From assembly GCF_021172145.1 (NCBI RefSeq), contig NZ_CP089095.1, positions 2,953,063 to 3,017,062 on the forward strand: a stretch of DNA of 64,000 nucleotides, written 5' to 3'. Positions 10,001 through 18,192 of this stretch are shown here, one piece after another (within the stretch, counting starts at the first letter, position 1; the number at the start of each line of letters is the position of its first letter). Under the pieces are notes generated by a model, which was not told the origin of the DNA, ran no database searches, and saw only the letters and a program-made list of their open reading frames with translations. Source of the DNA: Flavobacterium cyclinae. Its GTDB lineage: Bacteria; Bacteroidota; Bacteroidia; Flavobacteriales; Flavobacteriaceae. A program made the position numbers and the translations under genes.

Positions 10001-10436
10001 TATCAACCCAATAGCCCATTTTTTCAGTTAGGTCGTTCCATACATCGGTGTAACGCATAACGGTTCTTTTACACGCTTCGTTGTATTCTGTTACCGAAAT
10101 CGTTTTTCCGATGTCTTCTTTAGTGATACCTAATTCTTTTTCAGTACCTAATTCTACGGGTAATCCGTGCGTATCCCAACCTGCTTTTCGCTTAACTTGG
10201 TAGCCTTTTTGAGTTTTGTAACGACAAAAAATATCTTTAATTGCACGCGCCATTACGTGGTGAATTCCAGGTAATCCGTTTGCAGATGGTGGTCCTTCAA
10301 AAAACACGTAAGGAGTTGCTCCTTCACGAGAAGTTACCGATTGTTCAAAGATGTTGTTTTTTTTCCAAAAATCAAGAACTTCTGATGCTACTGTTGGCAA
10401 GTCAAGTCCTTTGTATTCAGTAAATTTTGTACTCAT
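7035..10436 (-). CDS. ileS: Isoleucyl-tRNA synthetase
   Basis: A 1133-residue class I aminoacyl-tRNA synthetase charging tRNA-Ile. The HIGH-type signature is PGIHHVMAR (near 57-64), the KMSKR loop is GQKMSKRLGNAVDP, and between them lies the CP1 editing domain (TTTPWTLPSNTAL). The WDTHGLPVE and WFDSGAMPY motifs are typical of IleS. The length fits the long form of IleS with an extended C-terminal anticodon-binding region, found in Bacteroidota and eukaryotes, rather than the roughly 940-residue E. coli type. Confidence 0.98.
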   Translation of the reverse strand: MSTKFTEYKGLDLPTVASEVLDFWKKNNIFEQSVTSREGATPYVFFEGPPSANGLPGIHHVMARAIKDIFCRYKTQKGYQVKRKAGWDTHGLPVELGTEKELGITKEDIGKTISVTEYNEACKRTVMRYTDVWNDLTEKMGYWVDMEDPYVTYKSKYMETVWWLLKQIYNKDLLYKGYTIQPYSPKAGTGLSSHEVNQPGSYRDVTDTTIVAQFKAKDETLPSFLQGFGTVHFLAWTTTPWTLPSNTALTVGPKIDYVLVKTFNQYTFEPINVVLAKPLVGKQFGGKYFVVESEEDFANYKSEDKKIPYQILAEAKGADLVGIKYEQLLPFTLPYQNPENAFRVISGDFVTTEDGTGIVHTAPTFGADDAKVAKEATPEVPPMLVLDENGNPVPLVDLQGKFVAQMGDFAGKYVKNEYYNDGEAPEKSVDVEIAIRLKEENKAFKVEKYVHSYPHCWRTDKPILYYPLDSWFIKVTEIKDRMFDLNDTINWKPKATGEGRFGNWLKNANDWNLSRSRYWGIPLPIWRTEDKTEEICIGSVEELYNEIEKAVAAGFMTENPYKGFQIGNMDETNYDLVDLHKNIVDNIVLVSASGKPMNRETDLIDVWFDSGAMPYAQWHYPFENKSYIDNNEAFPADFIAEGVDQTRGWFYTLHAIGTLVFDKIAYKNVVSNGLVLDKNGQKMSKRLGNAVDPFKTLEEYGPDATRWYMISNANPWDNLKFDIEGVAEVRRKFFGTLYNTYSFFALYANIDGFKYSEAEVPLNERPEIDRWILSELHSLIQLVDEAYADYEPTKAARAISDFVQENLSNWYVRLCRRRFWKGDYAQDKIAAYQTLYTCLVTVAKLSAPIAPFFMDKLYRDLTQATGSESFESVHLAGFPKMVENFVDKSLESKMMKAQTVSSLVLSLRKKEMIKVRQPLQKVMIPVLDNNQRAEIEAVSDLIKAEVNVKEVELLDDASGVLVKQIKPNFKTLGPRFGKDMGLISKEIQNFGQEQIATIEREGELIMEIAGKSITLSQDDVEISSQDIPGWLVANSNGITVALDITISDELRKEGIARELINRIQNIRKDSGFEVTDKITVKMDKNSQVEEAVLANESYIKSETLTENLIFVENLENGIEIEFDDIKTSILISK

Positions 10437-10481
10437 TTTGTCGCTTTCTTAAATCAATTTGCGAAAGTAATGAATTTTCAT

Positions 10482-10516
10482 AAAAGAGAACAGAAAATAG
10501 ACAAAAGAGAATAGAC
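10482..10516. repeat. Short purine-rich word repeat between recO and ileS
   Basis: The words AAAAGAGAA and AGAC recur: 10482-10502 (AAAAGAGAACAGAAAATAGAC) is followed directly by a shorter copy at 10503-10516 (AAAAGAGAATAGAC). Read with the genes, this is a TCTATT/CTCTTTT pyrimidine array in the recO-ileS spacer. A similar stretch precedes the CvpA gene at 31741-31775. Confidence 0.4.
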
Positions 10517-10557
10517 TTTTATTGAAAATTTAGTAAGAAAGATGATTTTTTATTATT

Positions 10558-11271
10558 TTATGAAAAAACTTCTTTTAAAACTTCTAAGGATTTTGGTTTT
10601 TTGAAGCCTTCAAGATGTAACATATAGAAATCTAAAAGAATTTTTAGCAAGATTTGGCGTTCTATTCCGGCAAAAGTTTTCTGACTAGAATCAAATTTTA
10701 ATTCGATTAATCGTTTGAACAATTGCGTTTCATGCGCCGAAAGTGTGTTTACCGATTGAAATGGAGTAAAAAAACCTTCTTTTACGTCGAAAAAATCGAA
10801 ATCTATTTCGGAAACATCAGGATAAAAACCTAAAAACTTGGTCATTTCCATGAGTAAAATCAAATGAAAATTGGCCGCTTCTTCATGTGTGTCTAACCAA
10901 AGTAAAGCGGTTTCCAAAAAGGAAAAAAGGTTTTCGTTTTTCTCTTCTTCGTGTATGCTGTGATGCAGAATTTCGGATAGAAAAATGACAATTGTGCTTT
11001 TTACAATATCCGTATTTATCGAATGAAAACTATGTGCTAATTTGATTTCCTTGAAGTGTTCGAGTGTGCCTTTATTTTTGTGATTGGCTTCGATTTCAAT
11101 TATGGTTAACGGCTGAAAATAAGCGATTTTTTGATTCGCTTTTTTATTGGAATAAGCACTTGGAACAAAATAACTTTTTAAACCATCGGATTGTGTAAAG
11201 CATTTAACAATCAAGCTTTTTTCTTGATATTTTAAGGCCGAAATTACGATAGCTTTAGTTTTAACTAGCAT
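10558..11271 (-). CDS. recO: DNA repair protein RecO
   Basis: This 237-residue protein has the RecO N-terminal OB-fold (KTKAIVISALKYQEKSLIVKCFTQSDGLKSY pattern, about 4-35) and a helical C-terminal part. RecO works with RecR to load RecA on SSB-coated gaps in the RecFOR pathway. The zinc-finger cysteines of some RecO proteins are absent here. Its ATG overlaps the porZ stop codon (TAATG), so it is probably translated from the porZ message; recO next to this propeller protein is a familiar Bacteroidota arrangement. Confidence 0.9.
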   Translation of the reverse strand: MLVKTKAIVISALKYQEKSLIVKCFTQSDGLKSYFVPSAYSNKKANQKIAYFQPLTIIEIEANHKNKGTLEHFKEIKLAHSFHSINTDIVKSTIVIFLSEILHHSIHEEEKNENLFSFLETALLWLDTHEEAANFHLILLMEMTKFLGFYPDVSEIDFDFFDVKEGFFTPFQSVNTLSAHETQLFKRLIELKFDSSQKTFAGIERQILLKILLDFYMLHLEGFKKPKSLEVLKEVFS

Positions 11272-13559
11272 TATCTGACAATCATTACCTTTTTAACTGT
11301 AGAATCTAATCCGTCTTGAGATGCCACAAAAATCATATAAACACCTGATGCTACTTTATATTTTCCAAAAGCAGTTGTATCCCATTCAATAGTTCCGCCA
11401 GATGAAGTGGTTTCGTGTACTAAATTCCCTTCGATATCTGTAATTTTAATATTGGCTTTATCGGTTAATCCACTAATTTTTACAGTTCCAGTAAAATTAG
11501 GTCGCACCGGATTTGGATACACATATACCTCTCCTAATCCATCACTTGGTTTTGTTGAAGTTCCTAAAAAAGAAACCAATCCTTTATCTGTTGCAAAAAA
11601 CACTTCACCAGAAACACCATCAATTTCTATATCCACAATATTATTACTTGGCAAAGGCGAATTGCTTTTATCAAATCTGTAAATTGTTTGTTGCCCATTT
11701 GAAGAAACAAGAAAAACACCGCCATCGGCTATTGAAATCCATTTTCTATTAGCACCATCAACTGCAATATCTAGGATAGGTTGTTGATAAAACAATTCTT
11801 GCGCTAAATCTCCTTCTTGAATAATTATGGAAGAAACACTTAATTCTGTTTCGCTAATGAATCTATCCACACTAGATAAAATTCGTAATCCTGCAGCTGT
11901 TCCAATCCATAATTGATTACGATTATCAACTGCCACACAATTAACAACTGCAGTAGGAAGGTCTGCATTATCTTGAGTAATTACAATAAATTTATTGTTA
12001 TAATTTTCGTTAAAAGCGAGAACCCCATCATTATAAGCTGCTATCCATTTAGTACTGTTTTTATCAATAGCCATTGAACCATATCTTCCGGTATCTAAAT
12101 TGGCTGTTATTCCGGTTAAATCATAAGATTGCCATTGGCCATTAGCTCTTAAAACTTTTATTCCTTTGTTTACCAATCCATTGGTTACCCATAAATTACC
12201 ATCTTTATCAAAAGCAGGACTATTAATTCTAATATCAACATAAGAAGGATTTCCAGGAATAACCAAAGATTCAAGACCGTTAGGACCTGTATTCGTATTG
12301 TTTAGTATTTCGACTTGGTCACCTGAAAATTTCAACATTCCAGAAAAATACGATGTAACATAAACTTCATTAGGTCGTGTAGGATGAATCGCAATATCAG
12401 ATAGTGATTTAGCTTCTAATAAATCTTCATAAGGTTTGTTAATCCAACCAAGTTCTGAATTAAATATACTAATTCCTAATTCATCCAAAGGATAAGGATT
12501 AAATTGTTGGGTATAATCGCCATGAACCACCCACAGCTTATTTGGTCCTTTTTTTACTCTGAAAGTATAATTTTGAAGAGGTCCATTAGGAGACATTTGA
12601 ATAAATTCTGTTGGGTTATTTAACATAGTAGAAAACAAACCACTTTTTAAAGTTCCTATATATAGTGTGCCATTTACAACTGATGCTGCTGTAAATTGCA
12701 CTGCATAATCAGGTATTTGAGTAATGTGTGCAACCGTATTTAATGATTGATCCAACACATACACATGATTTTGAGTGGTAACAATTATTTGGGTGTTATT
12801 CGTTTTTAATTTTACACTCAATTGATTTTGGTTTAAAATTTCTTGAAAAACCGAGCTGTTATAGCGATAAGTTCTTCCGTTAATATTGGTAGCAACCAAT
12901 TGATTGTTAAAAGTTATTATTCCATTCCAGTAATTGGCATCAAAAGTTTGCCACTGACTAAAATCATATAAATTAGGATTATTTAAATTTCCTTTTCTAA
13001 TACCGAAACTTCTAGTAACAGCGTACAATTCATTATTTAATACGGTAGTTTGTAAAACTTCTGTTTCTTCACCTGAAGGTCCTATAAAATAAGTAATGAT
13101 AAATTCTGAAGTTGCTAAATCAATAACCGAAATACCGTAATCAGTTGCTAAGTACAATCGCCCCTCATGCTCATAAAAATCGTTTATTTTTTTCTTATTC
13201 GGCGCAACAGGAACTTCTTCAATAATATCCACTTTTGTTGTCACTGATCCGTCAGCATTTTGAACTAATAGAAGCCCATTGGCATTTCCTACAAAGGTTT
13301 TATTAAACAAATCGGAATGATGAATTGAAGTAATAACATCTGATTTTAAACCCGTTATGGAATTATAAATATCTAAATCACTTGATGCTACTGCTTTAGA
13401 AAAAAGAGCATTTTGTGTTGCTGCAAATACTTTATCGGTTGCAGATTCAACATCTACAATTTCATTATAAGAAAAATATCCTTTCCATAACTGAGTAGAC
13501 TGTTGTCCAAAAAAGATTTGGAAAACAAAAAAAAGTGAAATTGAAATTGTCTTTTTCAT
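11271..13559 (-). CDS. porZ: Type IX secretion system PorZ-like beta-propeller protein
   Basis: A 762-residue exported protein. An N-terminal signal peptide (about 1-19, ending FFGQQ) is followed by repeated propeller blades of two-component-regulator type (for example DNRNQLWIGTAAGL and DKNSTKWIAAYNDG). A C-terminal beta-sandwich carries the type A sorting signature (YVYPNPVRPNF, then KITDIEGNLV, and a terminal VKKVMIVR). PorZ is a surface component of the T9SS attachment complex in Porphyromonas gingivalis that itself keeps a CTD. The length, domain order and recO neighbour fit that role here. A TATATTTG -7-like box lies on the minus strand at 13575-13582. Confidence 0.85.
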   Translation of the reverse strand: MKKTISISLFFVFQIFFGQQSTQLWKGYFSYNEIVDVESATDKVFAATQNALFSKAVASSDLDIYNSITGLKSDVITSIHHSDLFNKTFVGNANGLLLVQNADGSVTTKVDIIEEVPVAPNKKKINDFYEHEGRLYLATDYGISVIDLATSEFIITYFIGPSGEETEVLQTTVLNNELYAVTRSFGIRKGNLNNPNLYDFSQWQTFDANYWNGIITFNNQLVATNINGRTYRYNSSVFQEILNQNQLSVKLKTNNTQIIVTTQNHVYVLDQSLNTVAHITQIPDYAVQFTAASVVNGTLYIGTLKSGLFSTMLNNPTEFIQMSPNGPLQNYTFRVKKGPNKLWVVHGDYTQQFNPYPLDELGISIFNSELGWINKPYEDLLEAKSLSDIAIHPTRPNEVYVTSYFSGMLKFSGDQVEILNNTNTGPNGLESLVIPGNPSYVDIRINSPAFDKDGNLWVTNGLVNKGIKVLRANGQWQSYDLTGITANLDTGRYGSMAIDKNSTKWIAAYNDGVLAFNENYNNKFIVITQDNADLPTAVVNCVAVDNRNQLWIGTAAGLRILSSVDRFISETELSVSSIIIQEGDLAQELFYQQPILDIAVDGANRKWISIADGGVFLVSSNGQQTIYRFDKSNSPLPSNNIVDIEIDGVSGEVFFATDKGLVSFLGTSTKPSDGLGEVYVYPNPVRPNFTGTVKISGLTDKANIKITDIEGNLVHETTSSGGTIEWDTTAFGKYKVASGVYMIFVASQDGLDSTVKKVMIVR

Positions 13560-13625
13560 TACAAGTATTTAATACAAATATACTACAAACGAAATTAATT
13601 TGCGTTTTGATATAATTAGTAAAGA

Positions 13626-13659
13626 AAAAAGCTCTTTTGGATAACCAAAAGAGCTTTTT
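13626..13659 (-). terminator. Intrinsic terminator of gdhA
   Basis: A perfect 15-base stem (left arm 13626-13640, right arm 13645-13659, core GCTCTTTTGG/CCAAAAGAGC) with loop ATAA lies 20 bases past the gdhA stop. The A/T-rich ends give a U-tract in either direction. Confidence 0.85.
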
Positions 13660-13678
13660 ATACTATTATAGTGAATGA

Positions 13679-15022
13679 TTATACTACACCTTGTGCTAAC
13701 ATAGCATCAGCTACTTTAACGAAACCAGCAATGTTGGCTCCTTTTACATAGTTTACATAACCATCTTCTTCAGTACCATATTTTTTGCATTGGCCGTGAA
13801 TTCCAACCATGATGTCTTTTAATCGAGCATCAACTTCTTCACTTGTCCAATTTAAACGAATAGAGTTTTGCGTCATCTCTAAACCAGATGCTGCTACTCC
13901 ACCGGCATTTGCCGCTTTTCCTGGAGCAAATAAAACTTTTGCATCTAAGAATTGTTTAATAGCTTCTAAGGTACAAGGCATGTTAGCCGCTTCGGTAACA
14001 CAAATTACACCATTAGCAATTAATTTTTTAGCATCTTCTTCGTTTAATTCATTTTGAGTAGCACATGGAATAGCAACATCTACTTTTGCTTCCCAAGGAC
14101 TTTTACCTTTATGGAAAACAGCTGTTGGGAATTTTTCTACATACGCTTCTGCTCTATTATCTCCACTTGCTCTCATTTCTAGCATAAAATCAATTTTCTC
14201 ACCAGAAATTCCATCTGCATCATAAATGTAACCATCAGGTCCTGAAATTGTAACTAATTTTCCACCTAATTCATTTACTTTTAATGCTACACCCCAAGCT
14301 ACGTTTCCGAAACCAGAAATAGCAACAGTTTTTCCTTCAATTGATTCTCCAACAGTTTTTAGCATTTGTTGTGTAAAATATACCACACCATAACCAGTAG
14401 CTTCAGGACGAATTAATGAACCTCCATAAGCTAAACCTTTTCCAGTTAATACTCCAGTAAATTCATTTCTGATTCTTTTGTATTGACCAAACATATATCC
14501 GATTTCTCTAGCACCTACTCCAATATCTCCAGCAGGAACGTCTAAATCTGGACCAATATGACGACATAACTCCGTCATAAACGATTGACAAAAACGCATG
14601 ATTTCAGAATCTGATTTTCCTTGTGGGTCAAAATCAGAACCTCCTTTACCACCACCCATAGGAAGTGTAGTTAAACTATTTTTGAATACTTGTTCGAAGG
14701 CTAAAAATTTTAATACCGACAGATTTACTGTTGGATGGAATCGAATTCCCCCTTTATAAGGACCGATGGCAGAATTCATTTGGATACGAAATCCTCTATT
14801 TACTTGGATTTCTCCTTTATCATCAACCCATGGCACTCTGAAAATAACTGATCGTTCTGGCTCTGCCATTCGTAACAACACGTTTTTTCCATCGTACTTT
14901 TTTTCATTAGCAATGAAAGGCATAACTGTTTCAGCAAACTCTCTAACTGCTTGTAAAAATTCAGGCTCATTTGGATTTTTGGCTTCAACAAGAGCCATAA
15001 AATCATTAATTTTTTGTTCCAT
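13679..15022 (-). CDS. gdhA: NADP-type glutamate dehydrogenase
   Basis: A 447-residue hexameric-type glutamate dehydrogenase that aminates 2-oxoglutarate with ammonium. The substrate-binding lysine region PMGGGKGGSDFDP and the DVPAGDIGVGAREIGYMFGQY block are near-identical to those of GdhA enzymes. The Rossmann motif GFGNVAWGVA marks the nucleotide domain. Length matches the NADP-dependent class (about 445-450), so NADPH is the likely cofactor. A TATATTTG box on the minus strand at 15106-15113 may be its -7 element. It is a single-gene unit with its own terminator. Confidence 0.97.
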   Translation of the reverse strand: MEQKINDFMALVEAKNPNEPEFLQAVREFAETVMPFIANEKKYDGKNVLLRMAEPERSVIFRVPWVDDKGEIQVNRGFRIQMNSAIGPYKGGIRFHPTVNLSVLKFLAFEQVFKNSLTTLPMGGGKGGSDFDPQGKSDSEIMRFCQSFMTELCRHIGPDLDVPAGDIGVGAREIGYMFGQYKRIRNEFTGVLTGKGLAYGGSLIRPEATGYGVVYFTQQMLKTVGESIEGKTVAISGFGNVAWGVALKVNELGGKLVTISGPDGYIYDADGISGEKIDFMLEMRASGDNRAEAYVEKFPTAVFHKGKSPWEAKVDVAIPCATQNELNEEDAKKLIANGVICVTEAANMPCTLEAIKQFLDAKVLFAPGKAANAGGVAASGLEMTQNSIRLNWTSEEVDARLKDIMVGIHGQCKKYGTEEDGYVNYVKGANIAGFVKVADAMLAQGVV

Positions 15023-15218
15023 TATTCTTTAAAACTTGTAAATAAACTTATACAATTAATGTGTTTTTTACTTAAATAATAGTTTTTCCTAAAAATTTAA
15101 GTCGACAAATATACATTATAAAAGTTACTTGTTATATTTTTAGTAAAAAATTATGACTGTTGTGATAAAAAAATAATAGGTTCTCCTAATTAATATTCAG
15201 AAAAACAATCTTTTTTTT

Positions 15219-15247
15219 TTGAAGTGTGTTTTGTTTTTATATATTTG
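15219..15247 (+). promoter_or_regulatory. Bacteroidota-type promoter for the outer-membrane protein gene
   Basis: TTG at 15219-15221, an 18-base spacer and TATATTTG at 15240-15247 match the Bacteroidota -33/-7 consensus. The start codon at 15272 follows 24 bases later. This promoter would lie inside a longer reading frame beginning at 15224, which argues against that earlier start. Confidence 0.7.
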
Positions 15248-15271
15248 TCCGATAATGGAAATTTTTTACAA

Positions 15272-16048
15272 ATGACTAAAAAAATTAAAACCCTACTAAT
15301 AATGCTTTTAGGAGTAAATTTCTCCATGATGGCTCAATTTGGCTTCTCTCATGAGGTTGGTGCTTTTATAGGAGGAGTTGCTTTTCAATCTGATTTTGGA
15401 GTAAGACATGACTTTGAAACTAATGCTGGAAACACTGGATTTGGTATTGGTTTAGTACACTATATGAATTTTGCTTACCGTGCAGAATGTAACTGTTATA
15501 CGCCTGAGACTTATTTTAATGATCACTTTAAAGTTCGTACCGAATTATCATACAACAGTACACAATTACAACACTTTGGAAAATGGGTTGACAGAAACTC
15601 TTTCACTGCTGCTCAATTAAGAGCTATGAAAGGAGAGGCTAAAGTTACTGATATTGGTATGCAATTGGAGTTTTTCCCTTTAAGTATTCGTGAGTTTACT
15701 GCTACTGATGGCGCTTGGGCTCCTTTCATTGGACTTGGTGCTCATTATTCATTTTTTCAAAACGGAACATATTCAGAATTAGGACCATTAGAAACTCCTC
15801 TTTCTACACCTATTAAATATTATGGTGCTACATCTTCTGAAGGTGGTAGTACTTGGTCAGTTGTTTCAAGTATTGGAACTAGATACAAATTAACAGAACT
15901 TTCAGATTTATTTGCTGAATTAAGATGGCAATATTATTTTTCTGACTGGGTGGATGGTTTGAATCCTGATCCAAAAATTTACACTGAAAACAAAGCAAAC
16001 GATTGGAACTTATGGTTCCACGTTGGTTACATTTATTACTTAGACTAA
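15272..16048 (+). CDS. Outer-membrane beta-barrel protein (THC0290_0291-like)
   Basis: About 258 residues from the chosen ATG. It opens with a lysine-rich signal peptide (MTKKIKTLLIMLLGVNFSMMAQ). The mature part is rich in aromatic and glycine residues in alternating strands and ends WFHVGYIYYLD, typical of a small outer-membrane barrel. A Cys pair (ECNCY) lies near residue 72. It resembles Bacteroidota proteins grouped as THC0290_0291, of unknown function; this match is from memory. The frame could start earlier at 15224, but a good promoter overlaps that point. Monocistronic, with a strong terminator. Confidence 0.8.
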   Translation: MTKKIKTLLIMLLGVNFSMMAQFGFSHEVGAFIGGVAFQSDFGVRHDFETNAGNTGFGIGLVHYMNFAYRAECNCYTPETYFNDHFKVRTELSYNSTQLQHFGKWVDRNSFTAAQLRAMKGEAKVTDIGMQLEFFPLSIREFTATDGAWAPFIGLGAHYSFFQNGTYSELGPLETPLSTPIKYYGATSSEGGSTWSVVSSIGTRYKLTELSDLFAELRWQYYFSDWVDGLNPDPKIYTENKANDWNLWFHVGYIYYLD

Positions 16049-16070
16049 TAAAAATCAAATAATAAATAAA

Positions 16071-16098
16071 AACCGGATTCTATGAATCCGGTTTTTTT
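16071..16098. terminator. Bidirectional intrinsic terminator
   Basis: The stem AACCGGATTC/GAATCCGGTT (10 perfect base pairs, loop TAT) is flanked by A-runs on the left and T-runs on the right. It lies between the convergent barrel-protein gene (+) and metB-like gene (-) and can serve both. Confidence 0.9.
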
Positions 16099-16117
16099 AT
16101 TGACAATGTTTCTAGAA

Positions 16118-17260
16118 TTATTTTAATGCTTGTTCTAAGTCTGCAAGCAAATCTTCAATATCCTCAACACCTACACTCAAACGAACTAAATCATCTGAAA
16201 TACCCACTTCTTTTCTTTTATCCTCTGGAATAGAAGCGTGTGTCATTAATGCAGGATGATTCGCTAATGATTCTACTCCTCCTAAAGATTCAGCCAAAGT
16301 GAACACTTTTAAATTCTCTAAGAATTTGATAGCATCTTCTTTTTTTCCTGATTTAAATGTAAAGGTTACCATTCCTCCAAAACCACTCATTTGTTTTTTA
16401 GCAATTTCATGAAATGGATGTGAAGTTAAACCAGGATAATACACTCTTTCTACTAAAGGATGATTGTTTAAATATGCTGCTACTTTTTCACCATTCTCAC
16501 AATGGCGTTGTACACGTAAATGCAACGTTTTGATTCCTCTTAAAACCAAGAAAGAATCCATCGGACCTAAAGTTGCTCCTGTTGCAAATTGTTTGAAATG
16601 TAATTCATCTCCTAAAGCTTTGTCTTTAATAATTAAAGCTCCAGCAATAACATCGGAGTGTCCTCCCAAATATTTAGTTGCCGAATGCATCACAATATCG
16701 GCACCTAAGTCCAAAGGTTTTTGTAAGTATGGTGTTGCAAAGGTATTATCTACAGCAAATAAAATATTGTGCTTTTTAGTAATTTGTGCAATTGCTCCAA
16801 TATCCGCCAATTTCATTAATGGATTTGTTGGTGTTTCCACCCAAACCAATTTTGTGTTTTCATTGATTAACGATTGGAATTTCTCCAAATCATTCATATC
16901 CACAAAATGAAATTTGATGCCGCTATCTTTGTATAATCTGGTGAACAATCTGTAAGTTCCACCATATAAATCATCCATAGCGATGATTTCATCTCCTGCT
17001 TTGAACATGCGTAACAAACAATCAGTTGCAGCTAATCCAGAAGAAAAAGCCAAACCTTTTGCTCCATTCTCAATACTTGCTAAAGCATCTTCTAAAGCGG
17101 TTCTTGTTGGGTTGGCTGCTCTACTGTATTCGTAATCGCCTACTGGTTTTCCAGGACTTGATTGTACGTAAGTCGAAGTTTGAAAAACAGGTGGCATAAC
17201 TGCTCCTGTTACTTTTTCATGATGTTGACCACCATGTATTGTTTTTGTATTGAATTTCAT
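16118..17260 (-). CDS. metB: Cystathionine gamma-synthase / trans-sulfuration PLP enzyme
   Basis: This 380-residue protein belongs to the Cys/Met metabolism PLP family. The PLP lysine lies in MHSATKYLGGHSDVIAG, with the usual YEYSRAANPTRTALE near residue 43 and ETPTNPL upstream of the cofactor aspartate in AVDNTFATPYLQ. The short form of about 380 residues fits cystathionine gamma-synthase or gamma-lyase; sequence alone does not separate synthesis from lysis, so the symbol is tentative. A TACCTTTG box on the minus strand at 17276-17283 may be the -7 element. Confidence 0.88.
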   Translation of the reverse strand: MKFNTKTIHGGQHHEKVTGAVMPPVFQTSTYVQSSPGKPVGDYEYSRAANPTRTALEDALASIENGAKGLAFSSGLAATDCLLRMFKAGDEIIAMDDLYGGTYRLFTRLYKDSGIKFHFVDMNDLEKFQSLINENTKLVWVETPTNPLMKLADIGAIAQITKKHNILFAVDNTFATPYLQKPLDLGADIVMHSATKYLGGHSDVIAGALIIKDKALGDELHFKQFATGATLGPMDSFLVLRGIKTLHLRVQRHCENGEKVAAYLNNHPLVERVYYPGLTSHPFHEIAKKQMSGFGGMVTFTFKSGKKEDAIKFLENLKVFTLAESLGGVESLANHPALMTHASIPEDKRKEVGISDDLVRLSVGVEDIEDLLADLEQALK

Positions 17261-17289
17261 TTTTAAAAATTTTTACAAAGGTAATAAGA

Positions 17290-17745
17290 TTAAAGAAATT
17301 TTTTGATCGACATCATAATTCCTAAATGAATCCCTTCATGATAATTGTTAAACTCCATTGCTTCATTTAAAGTTCCCAAATAAAAACCTGTTTTGGTTTG
17401 GTACGGATGAAACTCTTTGAAAACACCTGCTTCAAAATCAGATTTCGTTTTTTCAACCATGTTAAAAAGTAAACTTTTAATTTCATCTACTTCTGCTTGT
17501 GTAGTTTTCCCATCTGGACGGGAACCGTTTTGATATTTTTCAAAAAAAGAATCCGAAATATGCATTGGTAATCCTGATAATGCATAAACCAATTTTTGTT
17601 GGGAAACAATAATATGACCCACATTCCAAATTAAATTAGTAGTTAAACCATCTGGAATTGTATTTAATTGTTCTAATGAATAATTATCTAAAAAATTCTT
17701 GAATAATCCTCGGCCTGTTTGCCAAATTGTAAAAGTTGTTTCCAT
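17290..17745 (-). CDS. DinB-like / YfiT-type four-helix protein
   Basis: About 151 residues from METTFTIWQTG; an in-frame extension to 17808 looks like untranslated sequence. The pattern is that of the DinB superfamily: four helices with metal-binding histidines, here in WNVGHIIVSQQ and in the C-terminal NNYHEGIHLGIM (two His). Many members are metal-dependent thiol transferases, others are uncharacterised damage-inducible proteins. The function of this copy is not known. It sits 29 bases upstream of metB-like on the same strand and is divergent from the ArsC-like gene. Confidence 0.8.
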   Translation of the reverse strand: METTFTIWQTGRGLFKNFLDNYSLEQLNTIPDGLTTNLIWNVGHIIVSQQKLVYALSGLPMHISDSFFEKYQNGSRPDGKTTQAEVDEIKSLLFNMVEKTKSDFEAGVFKEFHPYQTKTGFYLGTLNEAMEFNNYHEGIHLGIMMSIKKFL

Positions 17746-17835
17746 GAATAATTTTTTTATAAAATTACTGATTTTTAGAATTGAAAAGACCTTATTTTTG
17801 CAAATCAAATCTTAAAATTGCTAATCTTACCTAAG

Positions 17836-18192
17836 ATGAAGAAAATATATTACTTAAAAACTTGTGATACTTGTAAAAAAATCATCAAGTCATTACCAAA
17901 TACTGATGGATTTCTTTTTCAAGATATTAAAGAAGAACCTATCACCGTAAAACAATTAGAAGAAATGCATACTTTGACCAAAAGTTATGAAGTTCTTTTT
18001 AGCAAGAAAGCCAAGCTTTACAAAGAAATGGGCTTAAAAAATGAAGTGCTAACGGAAGCCGATTTTAAACGTTACATCTTAGAACATTACACTTTCTTGG
18101 CGCGCCCAGTAATTATGGATAACGAAACTATTTTTGTGGGTAATAGTCCAAAAACAGTTCAAAAAGTCATTGAATTTTTATCGAATGAGTAA
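17836..18192 (+). CDS. ArsC/Spx-family thioredoxin-fold protein
   Basis: A 118-residue protein with the ArsC/Spx-like active-site start KIYYLKTCDTCKKI (CxxC near residues 9-12) and the family's C-terminal RPVIMDNETIFVGNSP. Members include glutaredoxin-dependent arsenate reductases, YffB and Spx. The usual arsenate-binding arginine pattern is only partly kept, and there are no ars genes nearby, so an arsenic role should not be assumed. The ATG at 17836 (MKKIYYL) is preferred to the frame's first ATG at 17818. A TATTTTTG box at 17793-17800 is a possible -7 element. Overlaps the next gene by 8 bases. Confidence 0.82.
   Translation: MKKIYYLKTCDTCKKIIKSLPNTDGFLFQDIKEEPITVKQLEEMHTLTKSYEVLFSKKAKLYKEMGLKNEVLTEADFKRYILEHYTFLARPVIMDNETIFVGNSPKTVQKVIEFLSNE

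Noticed and set aside
15224..15271. Upstream start for the barrel-protein gene
   Set aside because: The matching promoter (15219-15247) overlaps it and the signal peptide begins cleanly at 15272.
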